Assembly: GCF_000427465.1 (NCBI RefSeq)
Contig: NZ_ATYB01000014.1
Location: forward strand, 522,317 to 586,316
DNA length: 64,000 nt
Source: Sinorhizobium arboris LMG 14919
GTDB lineage: Bacteria; Pseudomonadota; Alphaproteobacteria; Rhizobiales; Rhizobiaceae
Direction: 5' to 3'
Shown here: positions 54,601 through 64,000 of the stretch, in pieces
Position numbering within the stretch: the stretch's first letter is position 1
Layout: each line of letters opens with the position of its first letter
Translations under genes and position numbers: made by a program
The notes under the pieces: model-generated
Database searches by the model: none
Seen by the model: the letters and a program-made list of their open reading frames with translations, nothing else
Told to the model about the DNA's origin: nothing

Positions 54601-54780
54601 ATGGGCAAGGCAAAGCCAGCCGCTGCCGTCGCCGGGGACTTTGATCCGACTGCCGTCGAGCAGCGTCGAAACGGCTGGAAGCCTTCATCGGATGAATCTG
54701 CATTGTGGAAAATGGCGGCTGATCCTGCGGTATCTTCCTGGTTCATCGTTGTCGGCTGCATGAAAAAGGCGGCCACATGA
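54601..54780 (+). CDS. Possible small protein upstream of the CorA-type gene
   Basis: This 59-codon frame (MGKAKPAAAVAGDFDPTAVEQ...) ends with a TGA that overlaps the ATG of the transporter gene by four bases, an arrangement usual for coupled genes. The middle (AVEQRRNGWKPSSDESALWKMAADPAVSSWFIVVG) is compositionally protein-like. No ribosome-binding site is strong and I recognise no family, so it may be chance. Confidence 0.3.
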   Translation: MGKAKPAAAVAGDFDPTAVEQRRNGWKPSSDESALWKMAADPAVSSWFIVVGCMKKAAT

Positions 54781-55754
54781 TCACGGGCTATTGCGCCAAC
54801 GGCGAAGCTGTCGCTCTCTCGACGGCCGAGCCGCCGTCGGTCCTGCGTCCCGATCTCGTCTGGATCGACCTTGTCGAGCCGACCAAGGCGGAAGACGTGA
54901 TGATCGAAAATCTGCTCGGAATTCCCATACCGACGCGGGACGATCTGAAAGACATCGAACCCTCAAGCAGGCTTTATACCGATGACGGTTCCGTTTTCAT
55001 GACCGCGTCGCTCGTCTATCGAAGCGACACGGAAATGCCGGGGCTGACGGATGTCGGCTTCATCCTGGCGGGCAGGCGCCTCGTCACCGTCCGCTATGCC
55101 GAACCCAGGGCCTTCAGCCTCTTCAAGGCCGGCATGCACCGTATTCCCGGCGGCTGCCGCAACGGCGCGGTGATCCTGACGCGACTGCTCGAGACGATCG
55201 TCGACCGAACGGCGGAAATTCTCGAGCAGGCGGTCGACAAGATCGACGATCTGGCGCTCCAGGTCTTCGGCGAAAAGGCTTCCGGCCGGCGCAGGCCGCC
55301 CCACTTCCTTGAAGCGCGCCTGCGCGACGTGGCGGGCTATCACCGGCTGGTCGCCAAGACGCGCGACAGCCTCGCCTCGCTTTCGAGGCTGCTGACCTTC
55401 GTCTATACGGTTCCCGACGTTCAAGCGGACAAGGAAAGCCGCGAGCTTTGCCGCACGATATCCCGGGACATCCAGTCGCTTTCGGAACATACGGCTTTCA
55501 TCTCGGGAAACATCACCTTCCTGCTCGATGCCTCGCTCGGCCTCATCAATGTCGAGCAGAACGCGATCATCAAGATCTTCTCGATCGCTTCGGTCGTTCT
55601 GCTGCCGCCGACACTGGTCGCGTCCATCTACGGCATGAACTTCCGCTTGATGCCTGAACTTGAATGGCAGTTCGGCTATCCGTGGGCGCTTGCGGCCATG
55701 GTGCTTTCGGCCGTGATCCCGTTTTTCTTCTTCCGCTGGAAAGGCTGGCTCTAA
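54777..55754 (+). CDS. CorA-family magnesium/divalent cation transporter
   Basis: This 325-residue protein has a long cytoplasmic N-terminal funnel domain ([33 protein letters not shown]) and helical stalk. Two C-terminal transmembrane segments hold the pore motif YGMNF ([16 protein letters not shown]). The last segment ends in a basic tail (RWKGWL), as in CorA pentamers. Mg2+ is the usual substrate, but ZntB-like Zn2+ export uses the same fold. It lies 17 bases upstream of kup, so both may share a transcript for ion uptake. Confidence 0.92.
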   Translation: MITGYCANGEAVALSTAEPPSVLRPDLVWIDLVEPTKAEDVMIENLLGIPIPTRDDLKDIEPSSRLYTDDGSVFMTASLVYRSDTEMPGLTDVGFILAGRRLVTVRYAEPRAFSLFKAGMHRIPGGCRNGAVILTRLLETIVDRTAEILEQAVDKIDDLALQVFGEKASGRRRPPHFLEARLRDVAGYHRLVAKTRDSLASLSRLLTFVYTVPDVQADKESRELCRTISRDIQSLSEHTAFISGNITFLLDASLGLINVEQNAIIKIFSIASVVLLPPTLVASIYGMNFRLMPELEWQFGYPWALAAMVLSAVIPFFFFRWKGWL

Positions 55755-55771
55755 GGGCCTGTTGGGCACAT

Positions 55772-57673
55772 ATGTCTCAATTGTCTGCTCCCGCAATGCA
55801 TGGGGTGGAGAATACCCGGCGCCTGCTGGTTCTGGCGCTTGGCTCCGTCGGCGTCGTCTATGGCGATATCGGGACCAGTCCGCTCTATGCCTTCCGCGAA
55901 GCCCTGCGCCCCGTCTCGCACGACGGTGTGACGGATGTGGAGATCGTCGGCCTGATCTCGCTGATGATCTGGGCCCTGACGATCATCGTCACGATAAAAT
56001 ACGTGCTTTTCCTGCTGCGTGCGGACAACCAGGGCGAGGGCGGCACGCTCTCCCTGCTTGCGCTTCTCATGAAGACTGCGAACGGCCATGCGGCGATCCT
56101 GTTCTTCATGGGGATTGCGGGCGCGGCGCTTTTCATCGGCGACGCGATGATCACACCGGCACTGTCGGTGCTCTCGGCCGTGGAGGGTTTGAAGTTGGTG
56201 ACTCCGGCCCTTTCGGACTATGTCGTTCCGATCGCCGTTGTGATCCTTCTCCTCCTCTTCGCCGTTCAGTCGAAGGGTACCGCCGCGGTTTCCAATTTCT
56301 TCGGGCCGATCACGCTCCTCTGGTTCCTGGTCATGGGGGCGATCGGCTTCGTGCATATTGCCGACGACCTGTCGATTTTCAGGGCCTTCAATCCATATTA
56401 TGCCGTCGCCTTCATGCTGAACGAAGGCTATGTCGGGATCGTTGTACTCGGCGCCGTCTTCCTGACAGTCACGGGTGCCGAGGCGCTTTACGCCGATCTC
56501 GGCCATTTCGGCCGGCGCCCGATCCAATGGGCCTGGTTCACCGTCGTCTTCCCCGCGCTCACGCTGAACTATCTGGGGCAGGGCGCCTTCGTGCTCAAGA
56601 ATCCGGAGGCGATGTCCGATCCCTTCTTCCTGATGTTTCCGAAATGGGCGCTGCTGCCCGCCGTCCTTCTTGCGACCGCGGCGACCATTATCGCCAGTCA
56701 GGCGGTTATAACCGGCGCCTTTTCGCTGACGCGCCAGGCGATCCATCTCGGTTTCCTGCCGCGCATGGCGATCTTTCATACGTCCGAAACCCATACGGGC
56801 CAGATCTACCTGCCGAACGTCAACACGCTCCTGATGTTCGGCGTCATGGCGCTTGTCTTCATCTTCGGCTCGTCCGAGTCGCTTGCGACCGCCTATGGCA
56901 TTTCGGTTACCGGGGCGATGGTCGTCACCTCGGTTCTTTCGTTCGAATTCCTGCGTATGCGCTGGAACTGGCCGGCCTGGTGGGCGGCCGGCGCACTGCT
57001 GCCGCTATTCGCGCTGGAGTTCGTCTTCCTTGGCGCCAACATGCTGAAGATCCACGATGGCGGTTATGTCCCGATCCTGATCGCGGCGACCTTCATCGTC
57101 CTCATGTGGACGTGGAAACGGGGCACGGCGATCCTGCGTGCCAAGACACGTCACATCGATATTCCGCTGGAAAGCTTCATAAAATCGATCGAGCGCCAGA
57201 GCGAGCACGCGCCGGTATCCGTGCCTGGCACCGCGATCTTCCTGACCAGCGATCCGGAATCGACGCCTGCTGCTCTGCTGCACAACATCAAACACAATCA
57301 CGTGCTGCATCAGCAGAATTTCATCCTGACGATCCGCACGGCAAACACGCCGAAAGTGCCGAAGGAAGAGCGGGTCAGTTCGCGGCGGCTGTCGGAGCGT
57401 TTCACTTTGCTGGAGATGAGGTTCGGTTTCATGGAGACGCAGAACGTCTCGCAGGCGCTTGGTCTTTTCCGGAAATCGGGCTTGAAGTTCGACATCATGT
57501 CGACCTCGTTCTATCTCGGCCGCCGCAAACTCGTGCCCGATGCTCAGTCCGGGATGCCCCATTGGCAGGACCGCCTGTTCATCGCACTCGCCAATGCTGC
57601 GATCGACCCTTCGGACTATTTCCGCCTGCCGACGAACCGGGTGGTCGAACTCGGCTCTCACGTGATCATCTGA
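55772..57673 (+). CDS. kup: Kup-family low-affinity potassium transporter
   Basis: This 633-residue protein has about twelve membrane segments followed by a cytoplasmic C-terminal domain. The Kup signature [21 protein letters not shown] is at residues about 25-45, and [41 protein letters not shown] and [10 protein letters not shown] are intact. The C-terminal domain has [14 protein letters not shown] and [10 protein letters not shown]. It imports K+ with protons. ATG 55772 (MSQLSAPAM) is the start. It follows the CorA-type gene closely. Confidence 0.95.
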   Translation: MSQLSAPAMHGVENTRRLLVLALGSVGVVYGDIGTSPLYAFREALRPVSHDGVTDVEIVGLISLMIWALTIIVTIKYVLFLLRADNQGEGGTLSLLALLMKTANGHAAILFFMGIAGAALFIGDAMITPALSVLSAVEGLKLVTPALSDYVVPIAVVILLLLFAVQSKGTAAVSNFFGPITLLWFLVMGAIGFVHIADDLSIFRAFNPYYAVAFMLNEGYVGIVVLGAVFLTVTGAEALYADLGHFGRRPIQWAWFTVVFPALTLNYLGQGAFVLKNPEAMSDPFFLMFPKWALLPAVLLATAATIIASQAVITGAFSLTRQAIHLGFLPRMAIFHTSETHTGQIYLPNVNTLLMFGVMALVFIFGSSESLATAYGISVTGAMVVTSVLSFEFLRMRWNWPAWWAAGALLPLFALEFVFLGANMLKIHDGGYVPILIAATFIVLMWTWKRGTAILRAKTRHIDIPLESFIKSIERQSEHAPVSVPGTAIFLTSDPESTPAALLHNIKHNHVLHQQNFILTIRTANTPKVPKEERVSSRRLSERFTLLEMRFGFMETQNVSQALGLFRKSGLKFDIMSTSFYLGRRKLVPDAQSGMPHWQDRLFIALANAAIDPSDYFRLPTNRVVELGSHVII

Positions 57674-57821
57674 TCCGAGGAAACCTGATGCCGCGCACGT
57701 CTGGCCTCTGGGCGAATTGCCGGTCCCGACGCGCGCGCATTAACCAAACATCAAGGTTAATGCCGCATTTTCAAGGCTCAAGCGAAGCAGTCCCGGCGTG
57801 CCGGCCGACCGCTTTCGAATC

Positions 57822-57934
57822 CTGGAGCGGGATGAGGAAAAGTGTGCGCGGTTTTCCGCCCGTATCCCGCTCTGCTTTTTGGATCGATCGCGTTCATGAA
57901 TTTAGGTCGGATCGACCCGAATTCATCGTGATCT
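57822..57934 (+). repeat. Rhizobial intergenic repeat, family C copy 2
   Basis: It begins CTGGAGCGGGATGAGGAAAA and ends GAATTCATCGTGATCT. It is the same element as at 51663-51772, with conserved GCGGTTTTCCGCCCG and a second palindrome around GGTCGGATCGACC. It occupies most of the 342-base gap between kup and the wall hydrolase gene; no gene is seen in the rest of the gap. Confidence 0.7.
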
Positions 57935-58015
57935 ACCGTCCTGCATGAATCTTGCCGCTGGCTCGCCGCCGGCTTGCGAGAACGCGTGCTTGAGTAAGAG
58001 TTGCTGGAGCCGACG

Positions 58016-59191
58016 GTGCGTAAGAGTTGGAAGTCGCGTGACGAGTTTCGGTTTTCTTTCTCGGCCTGGCGCGCCCCGGCCATCATAGGCCTTGCGGTCT
58101 TCCTCGGCTTTCCCTCGGCGGTCGCCTATTCGGACATCGCGACGTTTCTGTCCGGCATCAACCGAGGCGGCGAGCGTTGGCGCACCTATCTCACTCAGTC
58201 GCCCGCCGGCTCCCTTCACGAAGTCGAGATGGTCTTCACGGATCCGATCACCACCGGGGCGCTCGACGGCGGTGCCGGCATGACCCTGCCGGACGGAGGT
58301 CGTGTCGCGCTGACTGCCGAATCGAAACATCAGGGAACGCCGGATGAGGACCGGGTCACGCGCAAGCTGAAGAAAGGACGGATCGTCGCCGTCACGCCGG
58401 TGACCCCGCCCAAGGACTTCAGCGCCGGTTCGATCCTTCAGCGCACGAGCTCGCTCATAGATCCGGCGCTCGACGGCCCCGAGAAGATGGTCTTTGCCAA
58501 GCCGAAGATCAAAGGCAAGGAGATCGAGATCGCCACGGCCTTCTACCGCAAGACGCCTCCGAAGCCGGAGCCGGGCCTCTCCCCGATGCTTGCCAAGCTC
58601 ATCACCAACGACAAGCCCGATATTCTTGCGACCGCCTATGTCCGGCCCGAGCCGGACTATGCGCGCGAGTCGCCCTTCGATTCGATTCTGCAGAACGAGG
58701 AGAACGCGGGACGCTTCATCCCGGACATCGCGCCAGACGATCATGCCTGGGCGGCGACGCCCCTGCCGCCGACGGTCTTCAGCAAGGAAGAGCAGACCTG
58801 CCTGGCCGAAGGGATCTACTTCGAGGCCCGCAGCGAGCCGGTGAAGGGGCAGGCCGCGGTGGCGCAGGTCATCCTCAATCGCGTCCGCAATCCCACCTAT
58901 CCGAAGACGATCTGCGGCGTGGTCTACCAGAACAAGGCCTGGCGCAATCGCTGCCAGTTCTCTTTCGCCTGCGACATGATCCGCGACCTGATCTACTCGC
59001 GATCGCACTGGACGACCGCCAAGGAGGTCGCGCTGGCGGTGACTGCCGGCAGAATCTGGCTGCCCGAAGTCGGCTCGGCGACGCATTATCACGCCACCTA
59101 TGTGAATCCCGCATGGGCGAAGACGATGAAGCGGGTCGGGAAGATCGGACTGCACATCTTCTACAGGACCTATGGCGGCGGCTGGAGCTGA
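58016..59191 (+). CDS. SleB/CwlJ-type cell wall hydrolase
   Basis: This protein is about 391 residues. A hydrophobic N-terminal segment (APAIIGLAVFLGFPSAVAYS) acts as signal or anchor. A long region of about 220 residues without known domain follows, and a C-terminal hydrolase_2 domain has TCLAEGIYFEARSEPVKGQAAVAQVILNRV, with the catalytic Glu in AEGIYFEAR, and CQFSFACD. Such enzymes cleave peptidoglycan in spore formers and, in alphaproteobacteria, probably act in wall remodelling. I chose GTG 58016 because GGAG lies six bases upstream; TTG 58001 is an alternative. Confidence 0.87.
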   Translation: MRKSWKSRDEFRFSFSAWRAPAIIGLAVFLGFPSAVAYSDIATFLSGINRGGERWRTYLTQSPAGSLHEVEMVFTDPITTGALDGGAGMTLPDGGRVALTAESKHQGTPDEDRVTRKLKKGRIVAVTPVTPPKDFSAGSILQRTSSLIDPALDGPEKMVFAKPKIKGKEIEIATAFYRKTPPKPEPGLSPMLAKLITNDKPDILATAYVRPEPDYARESPFDSILQNEENAGRFIPDIAPDDHAWAATPLPPTVFSKEEQTCLAEGIYFEARSEPVKGQAAVAQVILNRVRNPTYPKTICGVVYQNKAWRNRCQFSFACDMIRDLIYSRSHWTTAKEVALAVTAGRIWLPEVGSATHYHATYVNPAWAKTMKRVGKIGLHIFYRTYGGGWS

Positions 59192-59482
59192 CGCTGAGCC
59201 GGATCGGTGGCGACAATCGCTGCCGAAGCAAAGGTGCAAGCCCCCCACCTGCGGCGCCGATTCCCGTTGCACCTTTGTCGCAGCAGCTCGGATTTATTGC
59301 TAAGTAATTGAACTATAACAAGAATATTGTCCACGTCGAAGGTGCCTGGATGCCTTGACTATGCGGGTGCCTAAAACTATGTTGCGCGCGACTTCAAATG
59401 GGGCCGAAGCGTGGCTTGAACACCGGCCGTTTGTATGACCGAGATCGCGTTCGACCGCGTGGGGGCTGCAAAGGGGAGCCAT

Positions 59483-59845
59483 GTGACGGAGAAGCCGGAA
59501 GAAAGTCTGGAAGCGCGGCTCAAGCGCCTCGGCGAGGATATCAAGTCCAAGAAGCGGACGGATGTCCCGGAAGGGGCGGATGGGCGTGCCGACGAAAGCC
59601 GCAAGGGTTACGCGGCGGCGATGAAGCTTTCGAGCGAATTCATCGCCGGTATCCTGGTCGGGGCGTTTCTGGGCTATCTTTTGGACCACTTTGCGGGTAC
59701 AGGGCCGTGGGGCATGATCGTCCTCCTGCTTCTCGGCTTTTGTGCCGGCGTGTTGAACGTCCTGCGTTCCGCCGGTTTGGTGGCGACATCCGACCAGCGG
59801 AAGGATGGGCCGGGCGTGGATAAAGAGGACGGCGGCGGCGCCTGA
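59483..59845 (+). CDS. atpI: ATP synthase protein I
   Basis: This protein is about 120 residues, first in the Fo operon. The N-terminal half is charged (EARLKRLGEDIKSKKRTD). Two membrane helices follow (SSEFIAGILVGAFLGYLLDHFAG and MIVLLLLGFCAGVLNVLR). AtpI helps assemble the c-ring and may carry Mg2+. The GTG at 59483 has GGGGAG just upstream; an ATG at 59435 would add 16 residues. atpB follows after 60 bases. Confidence 0.88.
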   Translation: MTEKPEESLEARLKRLGEDIKSKKRTDVPEGADGRADESRKGYAAAMKLSSEFIAGILVGAFLGYLLDHFAGTGPWGMIVLLLLGFCAGVLNVLRSAGLVATSDQRKDGPGVDKEDGGGA

Positions 59846-59905
59846 AGCGTCGCCGGGAAGAACAGGATTTCCGCTCGCGGGCGGGCAAAACGAAAGAGAA
59901 GCGCG

Positions 59906-60658
59906 GTGTCAAACGATCCGACCCATCAGTTCCTGGTCAACAAGATTGTCCCGATCGAAATTGGCGGAATTGACTTTTCCTTCACCAACGCGTCGCTGTT
60001 CATGATTGCGACCGTCGGCGCGGCCGCTGGCTTCCTTTACCTGACGACGTCGCAGCGCGGGCTGATCCCGACGCGCATGCAGTCGGTATCGGAAATGTCC
60101 TACGAGTTCATCGCCTCGATGCTCCGGGAGGGCGCCGGCAGCCACGGGATGAAATTCTTCCCGATGGTCTTCTCGCTGTTCATGTTCATCCTGACGGCGA
60201 ACCTGCTCGGCATGGTCCCCTATTTCTTCACGGTCACCAGCCAGATCATCGTCACCTTCGCCCTCGCGGTCTTCGTGATCGGCACAGTGCTTCTCTACGG
60301 CTTCTATAAGCACGGCTTCGGTTTCCTCAAGCTGTTCGTGCCGCAGGGAGTGCCGGGCGCGCTTCTGCCGCTGGTGGTGGCGATCGAAATCATCTCGTTC
60401 CTTTCCCGACCCATCAGCCTCTCGGTCCGTCTGTTCGCCAACATGCTGGCCGGCCATATCACGCTGAAGGTCTTCGCAGGCTTCGTCGCCTCGCTCAGCG
60501 CATTTGGTGCGCTCGGCATTGGCGGTGCGATCCTGCCGCTGATCATGACCGTCGCGCTTACCGGTCTTGAATTCCTGGTCGCCTTCCTCCAGGCCTATGT
60601 CTTTGCGGTGCTGACCTGCATGTACCTCAATGATGCCGTCCACCCCGGGGGTCACTAA
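59906..60658 (+). CDS. atpB: ATP synthase Fo subunit a
   Basis: This 250-residue membrane protein forms the proton half-channels next to the c-ring. It has about six hydrophobic segments. The essential Arg is in [15 protein letters not shown], and [14 protein letters not shown] and the last helix [20 protein letters not shown] are typical. The start is GTG at 59906 ([14 protein letters not shown]). Confidence 0.96.
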   Translation: MSNDPTHQFLVNKIVPIEIGGIDFSFTNASLFMIATVGAAAGFLYLTTSQRGLIPTRMQSVSEMSYEFIASMLREGAGSHGMKFFPMVFSLFMFILTANLLGMVPYFFTVTSQIIVTFALAVFVIGTVLLYGFYKHGFGFLKLFVPQGVPGALLPLVVAIEIISFLSRPISLSVRLFANMLAGHITLKVFAGFVASLSAFGALGIGGAILPLIMTVALTGLEFLVAFLQAYVFAVLTCMYLNDAVHPGGH

Positions 60659-60741
60659 GGAATAACAGTCGCTGGTTTCCGGCCGGCTTGCCACCGGAAG
60701 CACAAATCCTAAGCCGCAACACCATTTCGAAGGAGTCAATC

Positions 60742-60969
60742 ATGGAAGCGGAAGCAGCAAAGTTCATCGGTGCAGGTCTTGCATGCCTTGGTATGGCCGG
60801 CACGGCTCTCGGCCTCGGCAACATCTTCGGCAGCTACCTGTCCGGCGCTCTGCGCAATCCGTCGGCTGCTGACGGCCAGTTCGGCCGCCTCGTATTCGGC
60901 TTCGCCGTTACGGAAGCTCTGGGCATCTTCTCGCTGCTCATTGCACTCCTCCTCCTCTTCGCCGTCTAA
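60742..60969 (+). CDS. atpE: ATP synthase Fo subunit c
   Basis: This 75-residue hairpin of two membrane helices makes the rotating ring. The ion-binding carboxylate is Glu58 in [13 protein letters not shown], and the polar loop is [18 protein letters not shown] stands six bases before the ATG, a strong ribosome-binding site as expected for the subunit needed in most copies. Confidence 0.97.
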   Translation: MEAEAAKFIGAGLACLGMAGTALGLGNIFGSYLSGALRNPSAADGQFGRLVFGFAVTEALGIFSLLIALLLLFAV

Positions 60970-61042
60970 TAGCGGCAGAAGTTTTGGCCGCGGCCCGTCG
61001 GGCCGCGGCCGCGCATATTCTTGAGTGCACCTGGAGGTGAGC

Positions 61043-61657
61043 ATGTTTGTGACCGCGGCCTATGCCCAGTCATCCACCACCGAAGGCGCCGAAGCACACG
61101 ATCCCGCTGCGGCCGGTGAGGTGCACACCGAAACGGGTGTGGCCCACGAAGCCGAACATGGCTCCGGCGTGTTCCCGCCCTTCGATTCGACCCATTTCGC
61201 TTCGCAGCTTCTGTGGCTCGCGATCACGTTCGGCCTTTTCTATCTCCTGATGTCGAAGGTCATCATTCCGCGTATCGGCGGAATTCTCGAGACGCGCCAT
61301 GACCGGATCGCTCAGGATCTCGACGAAGCATCTCGCCTGAAGGGCGAAGCCGACGCCGCGATTGCCGCTTATGAGCAGGAATTGGCGAGCGCCAGGGCCA
61401 AAGGCCATTCGATCGCCGATACCGCCCGCGACGCCGCCAAGACGAAGGCCAACGCGGACCGCGCCGGTGTCGAAGCCGACCTCGCGAAGAAGATTGCCGC
61501 TGCAGAGGCGCGCATAGCCGACATCAAGTCGAAAGCACTTGGCGATGTCGGTGCAATCGCCGAGGAAACGGCGACCGCCGTCGTCAAGCAATTGATCGGC
61601 GGAACCGTCACCAAGACCGAGATCGCCCAGGCGGTCAAGGCTTCGGCCGGCAACTGA
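61043..61657 (+). CDS. atpG: ATP synthase Fo subunit b'
   Basis: This 204-residue peripheral stalk subunit has an N-terminal acidic, Ala-rich region before the single membrane helix ([20 protein letters not shown]). The long helical stalk has high Ala/Glu/Lys content ([25 protein letters not shown]). Alphaproteobacteria and phototrophs use b and b' as a heterodimer. Some annotations name this gene atpF2. ATG 61043 has GGAGG upstream. atpF follows after 13 bases. Confidence 0.93.
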   Translation: MFVTAAYAQSSTTEGAEAHDPAAAGEVHTETGVAHEAEHGSGVFPPFDSTHFASQLLWLAITFGLFYLLMSKVIIPRIGGILETRHDRIAQDLDEASRLKGEADAAIAAYEQELASARAKGHSIADTARDAAKTKANADRAGVEADLAKKIAAAEARIADIKSKALGDVGAIAEETATAVVKQLIGGTVTKTEIAQAVKASAGN

Positions 61658-61670
61658 GGAACAGAGAACC

Positions 61671-62156
61671 ATGGCTCTTGATGCGACTTTCTATGCCCTC
61701 GTAGGCCTGATTCTCTTCTTCGCGCTTATTGCCTATCTCAAGGTTCCGGGCATGGTCGGCAAGGCGCTCGACGCCCGCGCCGACAAGATCGGCAATGAAC
61801 TGGCGGAAGCCAAGCGTCTGCGCGAGGAAGCACAGAGCCTCGTCGCCGAGTACCAGCGCAAGCGCAAGGACGCCGAAGCCGAAGCCGCAAGCATCGTCGC
61901 CGCGGCCCAGCGCGAGGCGGAGATGCTGACGGCGGAAGCCAAGCAGAAGACCGAGGAATATGTCGCGCGCCGCACGGCACTTTCCGAACAGAAGATCAAG
62001 CAGGCCGAAAGCGATGCGATCAACGCGGTGCGCGCTGCTGCAGTAGACCTTGCAATCAGCGCGGCGGAGAAAGTGCTCGCAAGCAAGGCCGATGCCGGTG
62101 CGCAGGAGACGCTCTTCAAGAAGGCGCTCGGCGAGGTCAAGTCCCGCCTGAATTAA
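61671..62156 (+). CDS. atpF: ATP synthase Fo subunit b
   Basis: This 161-residue protein has an N-terminal membrane helix (FYALVGLILFFALIAYLKVPGM) and a long charged stalk helix (RLREEAQSLVAEYQRKRKDAEAEA). It pairs with b' to hold F1 still against rotation. It is the last gene of the Fo operon, and a strong terminator follows 31 bases after the stop. The F1 genes are not in the window, as usual for this group. Confidence 0.95.
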   Translation: MALDATFYALVGLILFFALIAYLKVPGMVGKALDARADKIGNELAEAKRLREEAQSLVAEYQRKRKDAEAEAASIVAAAQREAEMLTAEAKQKTEEYVARRTALSEQKIKQAESDAINAVRAAAVDLAISAAEKVLASKADAGAQETLFKKALGEVKSRLN

Positions 62157-62187
62157 GTCCAGGCGACAATAGCTGGAGACTGAAATG

Positions 62188-62208
62188 CCCCGCTTCGGCG
62201 GGGTTTTT
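62188..62208 (+). terminator. Rho-independent terminator of the atp Fo operon
   Basis: CCCCGC-TTCG-GCGGGG is a perfect six-base stem with the stable UUCG tetraloop, followed by TTTTT. It lies 31 bases after the atpF stop. Confidence 0.93.
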
Positions 62209-62250
62209 CATTGCAGGTCGGGTGCTTTCGATTCTGAGGGTGGCGCGCGG

Positions 62251-62398
62251 CCTCTCATCCCGCTGCCGCGACCTCTCCGTTCTGACGGGGAAAGGGACAA
62301 GCCTCGGCATCGCTGCTTGAGCGGCTGCGGGCAGAGCAGCGCCGCAAGTCCCCTTTGCCCCGCTCGCGGTGAGAAGGTGCCGGCAGGCGGATGAGGGT
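62251..62398. repeat. Rhizobial palindromic intergenic repeat, copy 2 (family A)
   Basis: It begins CCTCTCATCCCGCTGCCGCG and ends CGGCAGGCGGATGAGG. It is the reverse orientation of the element at 1740-1894, with the same internal CTCTCC/GGGGAAAGGG and CGGTGAGAAGG arms. It sits between the convergent atp operon and rnhB. Confidence 0.7.
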
Positions 62399-62409
62399 GC
62401 TCACCGCCG

Positions 62410-63060
62410 TCAAATCTGACGGAACGGGCGGAAACTCATGCGGTGCAGAGAGCAGGGGCCGTGGCTTTCGATGGCCGTGCGATGCTTTAGCGTCGCATAG
62501 CCCGCGTGGTGAGCAAAGCCGTAGAGCGGGAATCTTGCATCGGCGCGGGCCATCATGCGGTCACGGGTGACTTTGGCGACGATCGATGCGGCCGCGATGG
62601 ACACGGAGCGGCTGTCCCCTTTGACTATGGCCTTTGCATGGCAGGTGAGGCCGGGCGGTACGTCGCGGCCGTCGACCAGAACGATGCGGGCCGCGATCTC
62701 AAGACCTTGGACGGCCCGGCGCATGGCATCGAGGCTGGCTTTCAGAATATCGGTCGTGTCGATGCGTGCCGACGAGGAGGAGGCGATCGAAACAGTCGAC
62801 GTCGCCAGAATCTCCTCGAACAATGCCTCGCGCTGTTCCGCGCTCAGGAGCTTGCTGTCGTTGAGGCCCGCCGGGATTGCATCCGGATCGAGGATGACCG
62901 CGGCGGCGACGACCGGGCCGGCGAGCGGCCCGCGGCCTGCCTCGTCGGCACCCGCGACCGGCCAGAGACCGTCGCGATGCGCGGCGCGTTCGAACGTGAA
63001 GTCCGGAACAGGCGGCTGAAGAGGAAAAAGAGGGGAATCGGGCTGTTTGCGGCGTGACAT
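62410..63060 (-). CDS. rnhB: Ribonuclease HII
   Basis: This 216-residue enzyme cuts the RNA strand of RNA-DNA hybrids and single ribonucleotides in DNA. The type 2 signature [21 protein letters not shown] gives catalytic Asp39 and Glu40. DGRDVPPGL and the [24 protein letters not shown] segment hold further active-site residues. The first 30 residues are Pro-rich and not conserved. ATG 63060 (MSRRKQPD) is preferred over 63096. Confidence 0.95.
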   Translation of the reverse strand: MSRRKQPDSPLFPLQPPVPDFTFERAAHRDGLWPVAGADEAGRGPLAGPVVAAAVILDPDAIPAGLNDSKLLSAEQREALFEEILATSTVSIASSSSARIDTTDILKASLDAMRRAVQGLEIAARIVLVDGRDVPPGLTCHAKAIVKGDSRSVSIAAASIVAKVTRDRMMARADARFPLYGFAHHAGYATLKHRTAIESHGPCSLHRMSFRPFRQI

Positions 63061-63247
63061 GAAAAGACACTCGCATACTCGCCCGATTCCCTTCAAGCCC
63101 CCGGCTTGGTTTGCGGCGGTTGCCGGGGTGAAACCAGCGCCGCCCCGTGGGGCAAAGGGCGGATGCTGGAATTTTCAAAGCCGCGCTGGAGACGTTCCAA
63201 AGTGGAAAAACTTTGACGGCTTGCGCTTCCTGGATCGTCCACTGAAG

Positions 63248-63297
63248 ACGTGAAACGCGAACACTTCCAGGAAAAGTATGTAACGGTTTCCGTCCGG
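63248..63297 (+). repeat. Rhizobial palindromic repeat, family E
   Basis: CACTTCCAGGAAAAGTATGT ... TTCCGTCCGGAAGTG forms an imperfect stem with CACTTCC/GGAAGTG ends. It is related to the copies at 18597-18650 and 52799-52845. It lies between rnhB and the convergently placed end of the radical SAM gene. Confidence 0.6.
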
Positions 63298-63310
63298 AAG
63301 TGCGTCGTGT

Positions 63311-64000
63311 CTAGAGCAACGACAGCTGAACGCCCATTCCCAACGGCGGCACGAACAGATCGCTGCGCAACTGCCGGCGCGTCAGGTTGAGGCCGAGCCG
63401 CTTGGCGGCAAGCTCGAAGCGGCGGCCGATCTGCCAGGCGTACGGCCCGCTGCCTTTCATCCGTTTGCCGAATTCCGCATCATAATCCTTGCCGCCGCGC
63501 ATGGAGCGGATGAGCGACATGACGTGCCGGTAGCGGTCCGGATAGTTCCTGAGAAGCCAGTCGCGGAAGAGAGGGCTCACCTCCAGTGGAAGCCGCAGGA
63601 GCACGTAGCTCGCATCCGAAGCGCCGGCCGCCTTCGCCGAATCGAGCACGCGTTCGATCTCGTGGTCGTTGAGTGCCGGGATGATCGGCGCGACCAGGAC
63701 GCCAGCGGGAATGCCGGCGTCGGAAATTGCGCGTATCGCCTCGAGCCGCTTGGCCGGCGTCGACGCCCGCGGCTCCATGCTGCGCGCCAACTTCCGGTCG
63801 AGCGTGGTCACGGAAAGTCCGACCCGGGCGAGGCCCTTTTCCGCCATCGGCGCCAGCAGGTCTATGTCCCGCGTCACCATTGCCGACTTGGTGACGATCA
63901 TCACCGGGTGATTGGCCTCCTTCAACACTTTCAGAATCTCGCGCATGATCCGCCATTCCTTCTCGATCGGCTGATACGGGTCGGTGTTTGTGCCGATCGC
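63311..64000 (-). CDS. Radical SAM protein (SplB-like, PA0069 family), partial
   Basis: This frame is open through the right edge of the window, so the N-terminal part with the CxxxCxxC cluster motif is missing. The visible 229 codons begin AIGTNTDPYQPIEKEWRIMREIL, quoted here in parts as TNTDPYQP and EKEWRIMREIL, typical of radical SAM proteins related to spore photoproduct lyase. VGLSVTTLDRKLARSMEPRA and VLVAPIIPALNDHE follow in the barrel. The family role is not settled; DNA repair has been suggested. The gene reads leftwards and ends at 63311. Confidence 0.88.
   Translation of the reverse strand, partial: AIGTNTDPYQPIEKEWRIMREILKVLKEANHPVMIVTKSAMVTRDIDLLAPMAEKGLARVGLSVTTLDRKLARSMEPRASTPAKRLEAIRAISDAGIPAGVLVAPIIPALNDHEIERVLDSAKAAGASDASYVLLRLPLEVSPLFRDWLLRNYPDRYRHVMSLIRSMRGGKDYDAEFGKRMKGSGPYAWQIGRRFELAAKRLGLNLTRRQLRSDLFVPPLGMGVQLSLL

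Overview
The window is a high-GC chromosomal segment from an alphaproteobacterium, almost certainly a Sinorhizobium/Ensifer. The evidence is the gene families and their order: hisS-hisZ-hisG, groES-groEL behind a CIRCE element, a divergent IclR/De Ley-Doudoroff galactose operon, a tandem pair of orphan LuxR genes, and the split Fo operon atpI-B-E-b'-b. Rhizobium-type palindromic intergenic repeats also occur throughout. From memory the order matches the Sinorhizobium meliloti chromosome, but species cannot be fixed from the sequence alone. No plasmid, prophage, CRISPR, rRNA or tRNA gene is visible.

Layout. 1-4.5 kb: end of glcE, glcF, two L,D-transpeptidase paralogues and tag. 4.6-7.2 kb: an NCS1 permease, a DUF305 protein and a PAS-like protein. 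7.4-13 kb: hisS-hisZ-hisG, a Nu-class GST-like oxidoreductase and a ferredoxin-reductase-like flavoprotein. 13-15.3 kb: groES-groEL, with a 104-bp tandem duplication of the groEL 3' end. 15.5-18.5 kb: a rhodanese/ChrB protein followed by an apparent chrA relic, an HAD hydrolase and ribF. 18.9-26 kb: ileS, a lipoprotein, a GNAT enzyme, tadA, rluB with a very long basic tail, and rsmD. 26-30.4 kb: a patatin, a CPA2 antiporter and pmbA. 30.4-30.7 kb: a 272-bp MITE-like element. 30.7-37.2 kb: cysQ, DUF4170, waaA, an HAD hydrolase, lpxK (lipid A assembly), DUF2093 and mutL. 37.6-43.3 kb: a kinase-less PAS/receiver protein overlapping a degenerate-GGDEF/EAL gene, then a LysR regulator divergent from an MttB-family methyltransferase. 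43.4-50.5 kb: a PRC-barrel protein and the galactose operon with its IclR regulator. 50.7-55.8 kb: two LuxR regulators, mrp and a CorA-type transporter. 55.8-64 kb: kup, an SleB-type wall hydrolase, the Fo operon, rnhB and a partial radical SAM gene.

How genes work together. The minus-strand operon at 44454-49497 encodes every step from D-galactose to pyruvate and glyceraldehyde-3-phosphate (dehydrogenase, lactonase, dehydratase, kinase, aldolase), with an IclR gene divergent from it. waaA and lpxK act on the lipid A/Kdo core. HisZ and the short HisG form the first histidine enzyme. The five atp genes build only the membrane half of ATP synthase; F1 genes must lie elsewhere.

Most gene content is conserved housekeeping. 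The less ordinary signals are the groEL 3'-end duplication, the MITE-like element 23 bp upstream of cysQ, the chrA relic, the kinase-less PAS-receiver plus EAL pair, and the MttB gene without a visible corrinoid partner. I found no convincing wholly new multi-gene system.
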